Assembly (NCBI RefSeq): GCF_000346755.1
Contig: NZ_ANNV01000072.1
Location: 1-64,000, forward strand
DNA: 64,000 nt
Direction: 5' to 3'
Source: Pseudomonas sp. CBZ-4
GTDB taxonomy: Bacteria > Pseudomonadota > Gammaproteobacteria > Pseudomonadales > Pseudomonadaceae
Of the stretch, positions 34,177 through 42,941 are shown piece after piece. Both the position numbers and the translations under genes were made by a program. Below the pieces are notes generated by a model. The model made no database searches. It saw only the letters and a list, made by a program, of their open reading frames with translations, and was not told the origin of the DNA. The first letter of the stretch is position 1; each line of letters opens with the position of its first letter.

Positions 34177-35577
34177 TCAGGCCTGGCTGAACTGCGAGGC
34201 CAGTTCGCGCAACAGCACCTCGGCATCCAGCACCTTGCTCACCACTTCCTCCGCCTTGTCCCGGGTCAGGCCCAGGCGCTCCAGCAGTTCATCGGGAATG
34301 GCTGCGTCCGGCCCGGAACCAATGCCACGGCTGCGCAACAAGCGCACGGCCAGACACACCAGGTTCGGATACTCAGCGTACTGCCCGTCATAGGTCGGGT
34401 CGTGCTGGAAGCGCAGGGCCGTGGACAACTCGTCGGGCATGTCCCAGTAACGCATCAGCCAGGCGCCGATCTGCTCACGGCTGATCCCCAACAAATGCTG
34501 TTCCACATAGCTGTGGCACAGGTGCGGATTGACCTCCAGGTGGCGGCAGATCAGCGAGAAATGCGGCGGGAACACGTGGGCCAGCAGCAGGTAGCCAAAG
34601 TTGTGCAGCAGGCCGGCGAGGTAGGTCAGGCCGGCTTCCGGGCGCTGGGCGCGGGGCATGGCGCGGGTCAGGCCTTCGATCACGGCGGCGGTGTAGATCG
34701 ACTGGTGCCAGTACGGCGTGGACTGGTGCGGGTGGTCCTTGGGCAGGCTCAGGGTCTTGCCCAGGGCCAGGCCCAGCGCGAGGTTGATCACCAGGTCGAA
34801 GCCCAGCACGCGGACGATGGCGTCTTCCACTGAGCGGATCTTGCCCGGCGAGGCGTAGTACGGCGACGCGGCCCAGCTCACCACTTGGGCGGCCAGGGCC
34901 GGGTCGGTTTCCACCACGCCGGTGATGTCATCGATGGTGGCATTGGGGTCGACGCGCAGCTTGATGATCTTCTGCGCGGTGTCAGCCAGTGGCGGAATCT
35001 CGATGGTCGCTTCCAGGCGTTGCTGGATGCGGCGGGCAGTGAATGCCTGCATCGCCTGGGTGATTTCCTCACGGTCATCATTGGGGCGGTCGAGGTTCGG
35101 GCGGATGTTGCTCAAGGGCTCGCCGAACTGGGCGGCGCTGGCCTTGGTGAGCATGCTTTTGAAGTGCTCGCTGGCGATCTCCAGCAGCAACCCGGCTTCA
35201 CCCGAATGCACCAGCAGGCTCGATTCGTTGAGCAGGCTGCCTTCGTACAGGCACGGCGAGCTGGTCAGCGCCGGCAAGCCCGGCAGCAAGGCCAGGTCGT
35301 GCTTGCCGAGCATGCGTTCGACGCGCTCGGGCGACACGGCTGTCAGGCGGCGCCCGGTGAGTTCGGCGAGGCGGTTGAGGTCGAGCAATTGGTTCTGCGG
35401 GAACAACACCATCAGAGCGCCCACCGCATCTTCCAGCAACACCGCCTGAACCTTGCGTGCAGGGTTCAAGCCTGGGTGTTCGGCGACTTCCGTGTAGGGG
35501 ATGGCGAGCTTTGCGAGCAGAGCCTGAATGACCGGCGGGGCGGTCAGTGGGGCTGTGGCGAGGGCTACTTCTGACAT
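34177..35577 (-). CDS. YbaK-like plus HDOD domain protein
   Basis: This 466-residue protein joins two domains. Residues about 1-160 look like the YbaK/aminoacyl-tRNA deacylase fold (VIQALLAKLAIPYTEVAEHPG, EDAVGALMVLFP). Residues about 200-400 look like HDOD, an HD-related signalling domain (PLADTAQKIIKLRVDPNA, VVETDPALAAQVV, GLLHNFGYLLLAHVFP). The start at 35577 (MSEVALATAP) is preferred; a further 127 open codons upstream are Arg-rich and overlap recG on the same strand. HDOD proteins usually act in signalling through partners without known catalysis. Whether the YbaK part is catalytic cannot be judged. The gene lies 77 bp after recG. Confidence 0.85.
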   Translation of the reverse strand: MSEVALATAPLTAPPVIQALLAKLAIPYTEVAEHPGLNPARKVQAVLLEDAVGALMVLFPQNQLLDLNRLAELTGRRLTAVSPERVERMLGKHDLALLPGLPALTSSPCLYEGSLLNESSLLVHSGEAGLLLEIASEHFKSMLTKASAAQFGEPLSNIRPNLDRPNDDREEITQAMQAFTARRIQQRLEATIEIPPLADTAQKIIKLRVDPNATIDDITGVVETDPALAAQVVSWAASPYYASPGKIRSVEDAIVRVLGFDLVINLALGLALGKTLSLPKDHPHQSTPYWHQSIYTAAVIEGLTRAMPRAQRPEAGLTYLAGLLHNFGYLLLAHVFPPHFSLICRHLEVNPHLCHSYVEQHLLGISREQIGAWLMRYWDMPDELSTALRFQHDPTYDGQYAEYPNLVCLAVRLLRSRGIGSGPDAAIPDELLERLGLTRDKAEEVVSKVLDAEVLLRELASQFSQA

Positions 35578-35654
35578 GGCCTGATCCAATTTCTTACTGT
35601 CAACGGAGTATAACCAGCTTGGTACAGCTGTTGGTCGTATAAGTGAGTCAGGCG

Positions 35655-37730
35655 TCACACTTGGCCGTATTGCTGCCCATGTCGGAGCCAGCGGTCCAGC
35701 AGTGGGCTGACATGTTCCGGCCAGCGTTCCAGCAAGGCTTGCGCGGCGTCGCGCACGGCGGGCAGCAGGTCGGCGTCGCGCATCAGGTCGGCGACCTTGA
35801 ATTGCAGCAGGCCGGTCTGGCGGGTGCCGAGCATTTCGCCGGGGCCGCGCAGTTCGAGGTCTTTTTCGGCGATCACAAAACCGTCGTTGGTTTCGCGCAT
35901 GATGCCCAGGCGCTGGCGACCGATTTGTGACAGCGGCGGGTGATACAGCAGCACGCAATGGCTGGCGGCGCTGCCCCGGCCGACACGGCCGCGCAGTTGG
36001 TGCAGTTGGGCGAGGCCCAGGCGCTCGGGGTTTTCGATGATCATCAGGCTGGCGTTGGGCACGTCCACGCCGACCTCGATCACGGTGGTGGCCACCAGCA
36101 GTTGCAGGTTGCCGGCCTTGAATTCGGCCATCACCGCGGCTTTTTCCGCAGGCTTCATGCGGCCGTGGATCAGCCCGACCTTGAGTTCGCCAAGGGCGCT
36201 GGTGAGGTCTTCATAGGTGGTCTCGGCGGCCTGGCAGGTCAGCTCTTCGGACTCTTCGATCAGCGTGCACACCCAGTACGCCTGGCGGCCTTCGGCACAG
36301 GCGCCGCGCACGCGTTCGATCACTTCGACGCGGCGGGTATCGGTGACCAGCACGGTGTTGACCGGGGTCCGGCCGGGGGGCAGTTCGTCGAGGATCGAGG
36401 TGTCGAGGTCGGCGTAGGCGCTCATCGCCAAGGTGCGTGGGATCGGCGTGGCGGTCATGATCAGCTGGTGCGGGTTCATGCGCCCGCCCACGCCTTTCTG
36501 GCGCAGGGCCAGGCGTTGTTGCACGCCGAAGCGGTGCTGTTCGTCGATGATCACGAGGGCCAGGTTCTTGAACTTCACTTCGTCCTGGAACAGCGCGTGG
36601 GTGCCCACCACCATCGGTGCACCGCCGGCGATCTGCTCCAGCGCGGCTGCGCGGTTCTTGCCCTTGAGCTTGCCGGCCAGCCACGCGACTTCCAGGCCGA
36701 GGGGTTCGAGCCAGCGCTTGAAGGTGATGAAGTGCTGCTCGGCGAGGATCTCGGTGGGTGCCATCAGCGCCACCTGGTAGCCGGCTTCCAGCGCTTGCAG
36801 GGCGGCGAGGGCGGCGACCACGGTCTTGCCCGCGCCCACGTCGCCCTGGATCAGGCGCAGCATGGGTTCTTTCTGGCTGAGGTCGTAGGCGATTTCATTG
36901 CCGACGCGCTGCTGGGCACCGGTCGGCGCGAAGCCGAGGTTGGCCAGGTATTGCGCCGGCAGCTTGGTGGCCTTGGGCATGGCGGGCGCGCGCAGGGAGC
37001 GCATGCTTTCGCGCAGGCGTTGCTGGGACAGTTGGTGCGTCAGCAGTTCTTCAAAGGCCAGGCGGTGCTGGGCCCAGTGGTGACCAAGGGCGAGTTCGTC
37101 CACATCGGCATCGGCCGGCGGGTGATGCAGGTAGCGGATCGCATCGTCCAGCGGCGCCAGTTGATAGTCGCGGGCCAGCTCCAGCGGCAGCCAGTCGGGC
37201 AGGCTTTTCGGGCCGAGCATGGTCAGGGTCTGCGTGCACAGTTGGCGCAGGCGCTGTTGGGTCAGGCCTTCGGTGAGCGGGTAGATCGGCGTGAGGGTGG
37301 TGTCCACCGGCGGCGGCTCGTCGCCGGTGATGGCGCGGTATTCCGGGTGGTAGATCTCCAGGCCCGATGCGCCGGGGCGCGCTTCGCCGTAGCAACGCAC
37401 GCGGGTGCCGCGCTTGAGGCCTTCCTTCTGCGCATTGCTGAAATGGTAGAAGCGCAGGCTCAGGCCGCCGGTGCCGTCTTGCAGGCGCACCACCAGGCTG
37501 CGGCGCTTGCCCATCACCACGTCGGCGCCGCTGACGGTGCCTTCGACCACCGCATCCTGCCCAGGGCGCAAATGGCCGATGGGCACTACGCGGGTGCGGT
37601 CCTGATAACGCAGGGGCAGGTGGAACAGCACGTCCTGGAGATTCTCCAGGCCGACCTTGGCCAGCTTCTCGGCCATGGCTTCACCGACACCCTTGAGTGC
37701 CGTCACCGACACGTGCGACAGCTCAGTCAT
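35655..37730 (-). CDS. recG: ATP-dependent DNA helicase RecG
   Basis: This 691-residue superfamily 2 helicase reverses stalled replication forks and acts on branched DNA. The N-terminal wedge/OB domain is at about 50-180. The helicase motifs include GDVGAGKTVVA (K302), DEQHRFG, TATPIPRTL and LRGRVGRG. The start at 37730 (MTELSHVSVTALKGVG) is the family start; the 14-codon in-frame extension overlaps the oxyR region and is not conserved in look. It sits 8 bp downstream of oxyR on the same strand, so it may be partly cotranscribed. The oxyR-recG pairing is familiar from other pseudomonads. Confidence 0.97.
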   Translation of the reverse strand: MTELSHVSVTALKGVGEAMAEKLAKVGLENLQDVLFHLPLRYQDRTRVVPIGHLRPGQDAVVEGTVSGADVVMGKRRSLVVRLQDGTGGLSLRFYHFSNAQKEGLKRGTRVRCYGEARPGASGLEIYHPEYRAITGDEPPPVDTTLTPIYPLTEGLTQQRLRQLCTQTLTMLGPKSLPDWLPLELARDYQLAPLDDAIRYLHHPPADADVDELALGHHWAQHRLAFEELLTHQLSQQRLRESMRSLRAPAMPKATKLPAQYLANLGFAPTGAQQRVGNEIAYDLSQKEPMLRLIQGDVGAGKTVVAALAALQALEAGYQVALMAPTEILAEQHFITFKRWLEPLGLEVAWLAGKLKGKNRAAALEQIAGGAPMVVGTHALFQDEVKFKNLALVIIDEQHRFGVQQRLALRQKGVGGRMNPHQLIMTATPIPRTLAMSAYADLDTSILDELPPGRTPVNTVLVTDTRRVEVIERVRGACAEGRQAYWVCTLIEESEELTCQAAETTYEDLTSALGELKVGLIHGRMKPAEKAAVMAEFKAGNLQLLVATTVIEVGVDVPNASLMIIENPERLGLAQLHQLRGRVGRGSAASHCVLLYHPPLSQIGRQRLGIMRETNDGFVIAEKDLELRGPGEMLGTRQTGLLQFKVADLMRDADLLPAVRDAAQALLERWPEHVSPLLDRWLRHGQQYGQV

Positions 37731-37738
37731 ACGCGGGC

Positions 37739-38659
37739 TTAGCTCGCCACGGGCGGCTTGGCCACCGAGCACAGGCGGATCGAGTCGGCGAGGATCTCAA
37801 TGGCTTTGGGTCTTGGGAAGCTGGCGCGCCAGGCGATGGCCACGGTGCGGAACGGCACGGGTGGCGTCAGCGGGCGCACTTCGATCACGCCGGGGGCGTA
37901 GTGATGGCTGTCGACTGCCGACAGCGGCAGGATCGAGATGCCCAGGCCGGAGGCGACCATATGGCGGATGGTTTCCAGGGAGCTGGATTCCACGGTGGTG
38001 TGCTTGGCGCCGTCGTTGCCCTTGGTCAGGGTCGGGCAGGCTTCCAGTACCTGGTCGCGGAAGCAGTGGCCTTCGCCGAGCAGCAGCAGGCTCTTGTCGT
38101 TGAGCAGGGCGGCGTCGATGGAGGCTTTTTGCGTCCACGGGTGGTTGGCCGGCATCAGTACCTGGAACGGCTCGTCGTAGAGCGGCAGGGTCAGCACGTC
38201 AGCCTCGTGGAACGGCAGGGCGATGATGATCGCGTCCAACTCGCCGTTGCGCAGTTTGTCGCGCAGCACGTGGGTGAAGTTTTCTTCGATATACAGCGGC
38301 ATCTGCGGCGCGACGCGGTGCAGTTGCGGGATCAGGTGCGGGAACAGGTACGGGCCGACGGTGTAGATGGCGCCGACTTTCAGCGGAGCGGTCAGCTGGT
38401 TCTTGCCGGCCTGGGCCAGCTCGCGAATGCTTTGCGCCTGCTCCAGCACCTTCTGTGCCTGGGCAACGATGCCTTCGCCCACGGGGGTGAGGCGCACGGC
38501 GCTTTTGCTGCGCTCGAAAATCAGCACACCGAGTTCGTCTTCAAGCTTTTTCACACCCACCGACAGCGTCGGCTGGCTGACATGGCAACGCTCGGCCGCG
38601 TGGCCGAAGTGCTGCTCTTGGGCGAGGGTCACGATGTAGCGTAATTCTGTAAGAGTCAT
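37739..38659 (-). CDS. oxyR: Hydrogen peroxide sensor-regulator OxyR
   Basis: This 306-residue LysR-type activator has an N-terminal helix-turn-helix (about 1-60, HAAERCHVSQPTLSVGVKKLE). The two redox cysteines fall at exactly C199 (GHCFRD) and C208 (EACPT), the positions known in E. coli OxyR, which form the activating disulfide on oxidation. It should control catalase and peroxidase genes elsewhere. A GATAG-N7-TTATC dyad lies 47 bp upstream of the start and could be an autoregulatory site. Confidence 0.97.
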   Translation of the reverse strand: MTLTELRYIVTLAQEQHFGHAAERCHVSQPTLSVGVKKLEDELGVLIFERSKSAVRLTPVGEGIVAQAQKVLEQAQSIRELAQAGKNQLTAPLKVGAIYTVGPYLFPHLIPQLHRVAPQMPLYIEENFTHVLRDKLRNGELDAIIIALPFHEADVLTLPLYDEPFQVLMPANHPWTQKASIDAALLNDKSLLLLGEGHCFRDQVLEACPTLTKGNDGAKHTTVESSSLETIRHMVASGLGISILPLSAVDSHHYAPGVIEVRPLTPPVPFRTVAIAWRASFPRPKAIEILADSIRLCSVAKPPVAS

Positions 38660-38704
38660 AGCGAGCGTCCATGAGGTTGCGGGCCAAGCATAACGGCTGC
38701 AATC

Positions 38705-38721
38705 GATAGACGCACGTTATC
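38705..38721. promoter_or_regulatory. Candidate OxyR binding dyad upstream of oxyR
   Basis: The site reads GATAG-ACGCACG-TTATC, an ATAG-N7-TTAT arrangement that differs by one base from the ATAG-N7-CTAT core recognised by OxyR. It lies 46-62 bp upstream of the oxyR start, where autoregulation would act. The identification is by eye and tentative. Confidence 0.3.
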
Positions 38722-38795
38722 AGAAGTTTGTTGGGGATTGAGCGGGGAATGCCGGGGATTTTGTGGGAAAGGGACTTTATGCGGTGATGAAATCA

Positions 38796-38826
38796 AATGT
38801 GGGAGGGGTTTGCCCCCTCCCACATT
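38796..38826 (-). terminator. Terminator-like hairpin after tonB
   Basis: A perfect 13-bp inverted repeat (AATGTGGGAGGGG / CCCCTCCCACATT) with a 5-base loop starts 3 bp beyond the tonB stop. Read on the minus strand it is followed by TTGATTTC rather than a long T-run. The sequence resembles a short REP-related palindrome common in these genomes, so it may act as terminator, mRNA stabiliser or both. Confidence 0.6.
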
Positions 38827-38829
38827 GTC

Positions 38830-39576
38830 TTAGCGGCGTTTCTCGATGTTGTACACGAACGGTGCAACGATCTCGATGCTGCCACCCTTGAGCATGTCGG
38901 CCGGCGGCTTGGGCAGTGGCTGGGCACGACGGATCATGTCCAGGGTCGCACGGTCCAGGTCGGCGTTGCCGGAGCGGCCCACCAACTCGTAGGACAGCAC
39001 GTTGCCTTCACCATCGACCACGAAGCGCAGGCGGTTCAAGCCTTCCTTGCCACGGGCCTGGGCGCCGGGCGGGTACTTCTTGTACTTCTGCAAGTGCGCG
39101 AGCAGGGTGCCTTCCCAGGAAGCCTTGGCCGCCACCTGTTGGGGCGATGGGCCAGGGACCGGCTGGGCCGATTTCTCCGCAGGCGCGTTGGTCGGTGGGG
39201 CGTCGCTCGGCGGCTCTTCGGAAGGTTTCTCCTTGGGCGGCTCGACCTTTTTCTCCACCGGCTTGGGCGGCTGCGGTTTCGGTTTGGGCTTGACCGGCTT
39301 GGGCACCTGGATTGTCGGCTTGGGTGCTTCGGCCAGCTTCGGCAATGGCAGTTCTTCCACCGGTGCTGGCGGTTGCGGCGGCGTGATCACCTTCGGCGGG
39401 GCCGGAGGTGGCGGCGCGGGCATCGGTGCCAGGTCGATGACCATGGCAGCCGGCGGCAACTGCACCGTATGCGGCGCGGACCATTGAAGCGCGATGATAA
39501 TCGCGACGGCATGCACGCCCAGCACGACAGCGAGGCTTGTGCCATAACGCGTCAGTTTGTGGCGCGTCGTGATCAT
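38830..39576 (-). CDS. tonB: TonB energy-transduction protein
   Basis: This 248-residue protein has an uncleaved N-terminal transmembrane helix (about 12-32). A Pro/Lys/Glu-rich periplasm-spanning stretch follows (about 50-150, many KP and EP repeats), then a C-terminal TonB domain (about 165-245, with YPPGAQARGKEGLNRLRF). TonB carries energy from ExbB/ExbD to outer-membrane receptors for siderophores and vitamins. It overlaps exbD by 4 bp. This order (exbB-exbD-tonB) is the iron-uptake type found in pseudomonads. Confidence 0.96.
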   Translation of the reverse strand: MITTRHKLTRYGTSLAVVLGVHAVAIIIALQWSAPHTVQLPPAAMVIDLAPMPAPPPPAPPKVITPPQPPAPVEELPLPKLAEAPKPTIQVPKPVKPKPKPQPPKPVEKKVEPPKEKPSEEPPSDAPPTNAPAEKSAQPVPGPSPQQVAAKASWEGTLLAHLQKYKKYPPGAQARGKEGLNRLRFVVDGEGNVLSYELVGRSGNADLDRATLDMIRRAQPLPKPPADMLKGGSIEIVAPFVYNIEKRR

Positions 39577-39998
39577 TTCTTGGCTGCCGTCTCAAGTCCG
39601 ACCAGGCCTACCTTGAGGTAGCCGGCTGCCCGCAGGGCATCCATCACGCTCATCAGGTCGCCGTAGTCCACGCCCTTGTCGGCCTGGAAGAAGATCGTCG
39701 TGTCTTTCTTGCCCTGGGTCTTGGCGTCGAGCACCTGGCCGAGGGTTTCGGATTTGACTTCTTCTTCGCCCAGGAACAGACGCTGGTCCGCCTTGACGCT
39801 GAGGAACACCGGCTTCTCTGGCCGCGGCGCCGGCTTGGCGCTGGAGGCGGGCAGGTCGACCTTGATGTCCACGGTAGCCAGTGGTGCGGCCACCATGAAG
39901 ATGATCAGCAGCACGAGCATCACGTCGATAAACGGCGTGACGTTGATTTCGTGGTTCTCGACGAGTTCGTCGTCGCCTTGATTCAAATGCAGGCCCAT
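39573..39998 (-). CDS. exbD: ExbD proton-channel subunit
   Basis: This 141-residue protein has one N-terminal transmembrane helix (about 23-43) with the key aspartate at residue 25 (VTPFIDVMLVLL), the same number as in E. coli ExbD. That residue is central to proton coupling. A periplasmic domain follows (KPVFLSVKADQRLFLG). It overlaps tonB by 4 bp and follows exbB by 6 bp. Confidence 0.97.
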   Translation of the reverse strand: MGLHLNQGDDELVENHEINVTPFIDVMLVLLIIFMVAAPLATVDIKVDLPASSAKPAPRPEKPVFLSVKADQRLFLGEEEVKSETLGQVLDAKTQGKKDTTIFFQADKGVDYGDLMSVMDALRAAGYLKVGLVGLETAAKK

Positions 39999-40004
39999 GG
40001 CCGA

Positions 40005-40976
40005 TTACCCCACTTTCACCATGTGCGGTTGCGAGCTGCGCTCGGTAGGCAGGTGATCGAGGTCGCGGCTGACCAGCAGCAGGACTTCTGCCGACGCGTC
40101 CGATACCTGGGCCTTGTAGCCGGCAATCGAACGGGCGAAGACGTTGTAGATCACTACCGCAGGAATCGCCGCAACCAGGCCCAGGGCCGTAGCCAGCAGG
40201 GCTTCGGCGATGCCTGGGGCAACGACGGCGAGGTTGGTGGTCTGGGTCTTGGCGATGCCGATGAAGCTGTTCATGATGCCCCACACGGTGCCGAACAGGC
40301 CGACGAACGGTGCGGTGGAACCGATGGTAGCCAGCACGCCGGTGCCGCTGCTCATGTTGCGACCGCAGGCGGCCACCAGGCGCTCAAGACGGAAAGCCAC
40401 ACGTTCCTTGATGCCTTCTTTTTCGCGGGTGTTGGCCGACAGGCGCATTTCTTCCAGCGCGTCGTGCACCAGGGTGTTGGCCAGGGTGCCCTTCTTGGTC
40501 GCGCTTTCGCTGGCTTCCTTGAGGGTGGTGGCTTTTTTCAGGTGGACGATTTCAGTGCGCAGGCGACGCTTGGCGCCCAGCAGCTCGAAGCCCTTGGCGA
40601 TCCAGATGGTCCAGGTGATGATCGAGGCGATGGCCAGGCCAATCATCACGGCCTTCACCACGACGTCAGCATTCTGGTACATGCCCCACGGCGACAGGTC
40701 GTGGGCCATGCCTAGGGTGTTGTCTTCTTCCAGGACCACGCCGGTTTCGTCAGCGGCTGCCGGATCTGCAGCCAGGGCCGGGTCGGTGGCGGCCGGTGCA
40801 GCTGCGGGAGCAGCGGCTGGCGCGGCAGTGCTGTGTTCGGCAGCGGCTGGAGCAGCCGGGGCGGTGGCGTCGGCGAAGGCTGCGGTCGGAGCCAGCAGGA
40901 CGCTGAACAACAGCGCAGCAATCGCGCGCCAGGCGCGGGACGTGGTTGGCGAAGCGGGGGTTGTATTACGTGTCAT
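40005..40976 (-). CDS. exbB: ExbB proton-channel subunit
   Basis: This 323-residue protein has an N-terminal signal-like helix ending in AFADA and a long Ala/Pro-rich periplasmic extension (about 38-80), as seen in Pseudomonas ExbB. The three core transmembrane helices follow (about 105-130, 215-240, 255-280), with the conserved GTVWGIMNSF and PGIAEALLATALGL stretches. It forms the pentameric channel that powers TonB. It is the first gene of the leftward operon. The 188-bp region upstream is AT-rich and may hold an iron-responsive promoter, but I see no clear Fur box. Confidence 0.95.
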   Translation of the reverse strand: MTRNTTPASPTTSRAWRAIAALLFSVLLAPTAAFADATAPAAPAAAEHSTAAPAAAPAAAPAATDPALAADPAAADETGVVLEEDNTLGMAHDLSPWGMYQNADVVVKAVMIGLAIASIITWTIWIAKGFELLGAKRRLRTEIVHLKKATTLKEASESATKKGTLANTLVHDALEEMRLSANTREKEGIKERVAFRLERLVAACGRNMSSGTGVLATIGSTAPFVGLFGTVWGIMNSFIGIAKTQTTNLAVVAPGIAEALLATALGLVAAIPAVVIYNVFARSIAGYKAQVSDASAEVLLLVSRDLDHLPTERSSQPHMVKVG

Positions 40977-41164
40977 GCTGGCCGGACCTGAGAAGAAAAA
41001 ATGGGTGATCGTCCATCAAGACCCAGGGGGCCGAGGACAAATGGGTGCTTATTATTGCAAGTAATTCTTGTTAACAGAAGTAATACAGTAACTTTATTTG
41101 TCCTTTTTCTGGCCGTCGGTCAGCTGTGAGGGCTAATCTAGACCTTTGAGAACGGAGTTTTGTA

Positions 41165-42016
41165 ATGTCTGCGCCTTCTGTTGTGATTGCCGGTTGCGGC
41201 GATGTGGGTAGTCGGCTGGCTAGCCAATTGCTGGCCTCGGAATGGGAGGTCCATGGCCTGCGTCGCGATATTTCGCGCCTGCCCGATGGGGTGATCGGCA
41301 TTGCCGGTGACTTGTTCAACAAGGATTGCCCGGAGACCTGGCCGATTGGCGGGGTGGATTACCTGGTGTATTGCGCCGCCGCGACGGACCACGACGAGGC
41401 CGGGTATCGCGCGGCTTACGTGCAGGGCTTGAAGCATGTGCTGGAGTGGCTGGACGACTACGGCCAGGCGCCGAAGCACCTGCTGTTTGTCTCCAGCAGC
41501 AGCGTGTACGGGCAGCAGAATGGTGAGTGGGTTGATGAATCGTCCGACACCCAGGCGCAGGGCTATTCCGGGCAAGTGATGCTGGAAGCCGAGCAAGTGG
41601 CGCTCGATAGCGGCATCCCGGCGAGCATCGTGCGCTTGACCGGCATCTACGGCCCGGGCCGTGAATGGCTGCTGACCCAGGTACGCCAAGGCTACCGCGT
41701 GGCGATCGACCCCCCTTTATATGGCAACCGCATTCATGCGGACGATGCGGCGGGCTTGCTGGCCTTTTTGCTGCGGCATGTGGAGCAGGGCGGTCAGTTG
41801 GACAAGGTCTACATCGGCGTTGACGATGCGCCGGCGCCCTTGGCCGAGGTGGTGGATTGGTTGCGTGAGTATCTGGGCGTGACGGAGTGGGCGGATGACG
41901 CCAGTGTGCGGCGTGCGGGGAGCAAGCAGTGCAGTAATGCACGGGCTAAAGCGCTGGGCTGGACGCCGACCTATCCGAGTTACCGCGAAGGTTACGCGGC
42001 GATTCTCAAAGGCTGA
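41165..42016 (+). CDS. Atypical SDR / NAD(P)-binding epimerase-like protein
   Basis: This 283-residue Rossmann protein has the nucleotide motif VIAGCGDVGSR (G10, G12, G15) and an SSSSVYGQQNGEWVDES segment typical of the extended SDR/epimerase group (YeeZ-like). At the place where the catalytic YxxxK should lie, the sequence reads YSGQVML, with no lysine four residues after the tyrosine. It may thus be an atypical SDR with a changed or absent redox activity. The ATG follows a GGAG site 7 bp upstream. It is divergent from exbB and I see no operon partner. Confidence 0.85.
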   Translation: MSAPSVVIAGCGDVGSRLASQLLASEWEVHGLRRDISRLPDGVIGIAGDLFNKDCPETWPIGGVDYLVYCAAATDHDEAGYRAAYVQGLKHVLEWLDDYGQAPKHLLFVSSSSVYGQQNGEWVDESSDTQAQGYSGQVMLEAEQVALDSGIPASIVRLTGIYGPGREWLLTQVRQGYRVAIDPPLYGNRIHADDAAGLLAFLLRHVEQGGQLDKVYIGVDDAPAPLAEVVDWLREYLGVTEWADDASVRRAGSKQCSNARAKALGWTPTYPSYREGYAAILKG

Positions 42017-42031
42017 AATACGGTCCAAAAC

Positions 42032-42120
42032 TGTGGGAGCTGGCTTGCCTGCGATGGCGGTATCACATCCACAGAGGTGTTGACTGATACACCGCTATCG
42101 CAGGCAAGCCAGCTCCCACA
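42032..42120. repeat. REPIN between SDR gene and lipoprotein gene
   Basis: An inverted REP pair is seen: TGTGGGAGCTGGCTTGCC on the left, GGCAAGCCAGCTCCCACA on the right, with about 53 bp between. It lies between two convergent genes, 16 bp past the SDR stop, and may help end both transcripts. Confidence 0.93.
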
Positions 42121-42141
42121 TTTAGATCGGAGTGAGTCCGG

Positions 42142-42885
42142 TTATTGCTTTTCCAGCAACCATTGGCGCGGGCCGGGGGTGAACTGGGGTACTTCATCGG
42201 CCTGTGCAGTGTTGACCGCCTGGAAGATTTCCAGCTGCCCGCCCTTGCGCACAAAAATCCATGGATTGCCCTGGCCATTCAGTTGCAACCAGATGCTGTC
42301 GTAGCCGCCGCTCATGGAGGCGCAATCACCCGCCAGGCATAGCGAGTACTGATCAGCATTCGGCAGGCCGACGACCTTGCCGTTGGCCTGGAATTGCACG
42401 ATGGCGCCGTTGCCGAAGCCGTCGGTGATCTTCCAGTCGCCACCCAGGTAGGCCGCATACAGCGCCCGTTCGAAGTTGGCGCCCAATGGCGCACCCTCCG
42501 GGGCCGGCTCTGTGGGGCGGGCGAACAGCTGTTCAGGCTCATTGTCGTTGGCCGCTTGCAGCAGTTGCTTGCCTTTGCGCTTGAGTTCGGTGGCGGAGCT
42601 GCCGTAGAAATCCACGCTCCAGGCGCCGGATTGCTCGCCGAGCAACTTGCCTTCCGCTACTTCAAAACCGTTGTAGTAGCGCGCCTGCGCCGCCTTGGTG
42701 TTGACCTGCCATTCGAGGTTCGGGCCAAAGCTTTGCAGGGCTTCGCGCAAAGGGCCGCCCTTGGCTGCCGCATCGATGGCGACCTGGTTGATCCAGGTGC
42801 CGCTCACGTCCAGGTCGGCGGGGTTGCTGGCGCAGCCGCCGAGCAGCAGGGTGAGCAATGATGTGGCTACGAGCGCTTTGCGCAT
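42142..42885 (-). CDS. Lipoprotein of unknown function
   Basis: This 247-residue protein has a signal peptide and lipobox LGGC (Cys18, +2 Ala, so probably outer membrane). The mature part has two similar-looking regions: SGTWINQVAIDAA (about 29-41) and a later GDWKITDGFGNGAIVQFQ (about 153-170), ending PGPRQWLLEKQ. I do not recognise a named domain. The pattern of short strands with W/G spacing suggests a small beta-rich domain, possibly lipocalin-like, but this is a guess. It is 56 bp downstream of the ridA gene, same strand. Confidence 0.8.
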   Translation of the reverse strand: MRKALVATSLLTLLLGGCASNPADLDVSGTWINQVAIDAAAKGGPLREALQSFGPNLEWQVNTKAAQARYYNGFEVAEGKLLGEQSGAWSVDFYGSSATELKRKGKQLLQAANDNEPEQLFARPTEPAPEGAPLGANFERALYAAYLGGDWKITDGFGNGAIVQFQANGKVVGLPNADQYSLCLAGDCASMSGGYDSIWLQLNGQGNPWIFVRKGGQLEIFQAVNTAQADEVPQFTPGPRQWLLEKQ

Positions 42886-42941
42886 TACGAAATCCTTCTG
42901 AAACAGGGTCGGCGCAGCCGGTGGAGGCTGCGCCGGGTGTT

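Noticed and set aside
35578..35958. N-terminal extension of the YbaK-HDOD protein by 127 residues
   Set aside because: The extension is Arg/Pro-rich and overlaps the 3' part of recG on the same strand. A good start with the domain beginning at once is present at 35577.
40977..41164. Fur box upstream of exbB
   Set aside because: The stretch near 41043-41070 is AT-rich but does not match the 19-bp GATAATGATAATCATTATC pattern well enough. Iron control is plausible for the family but not shown here.
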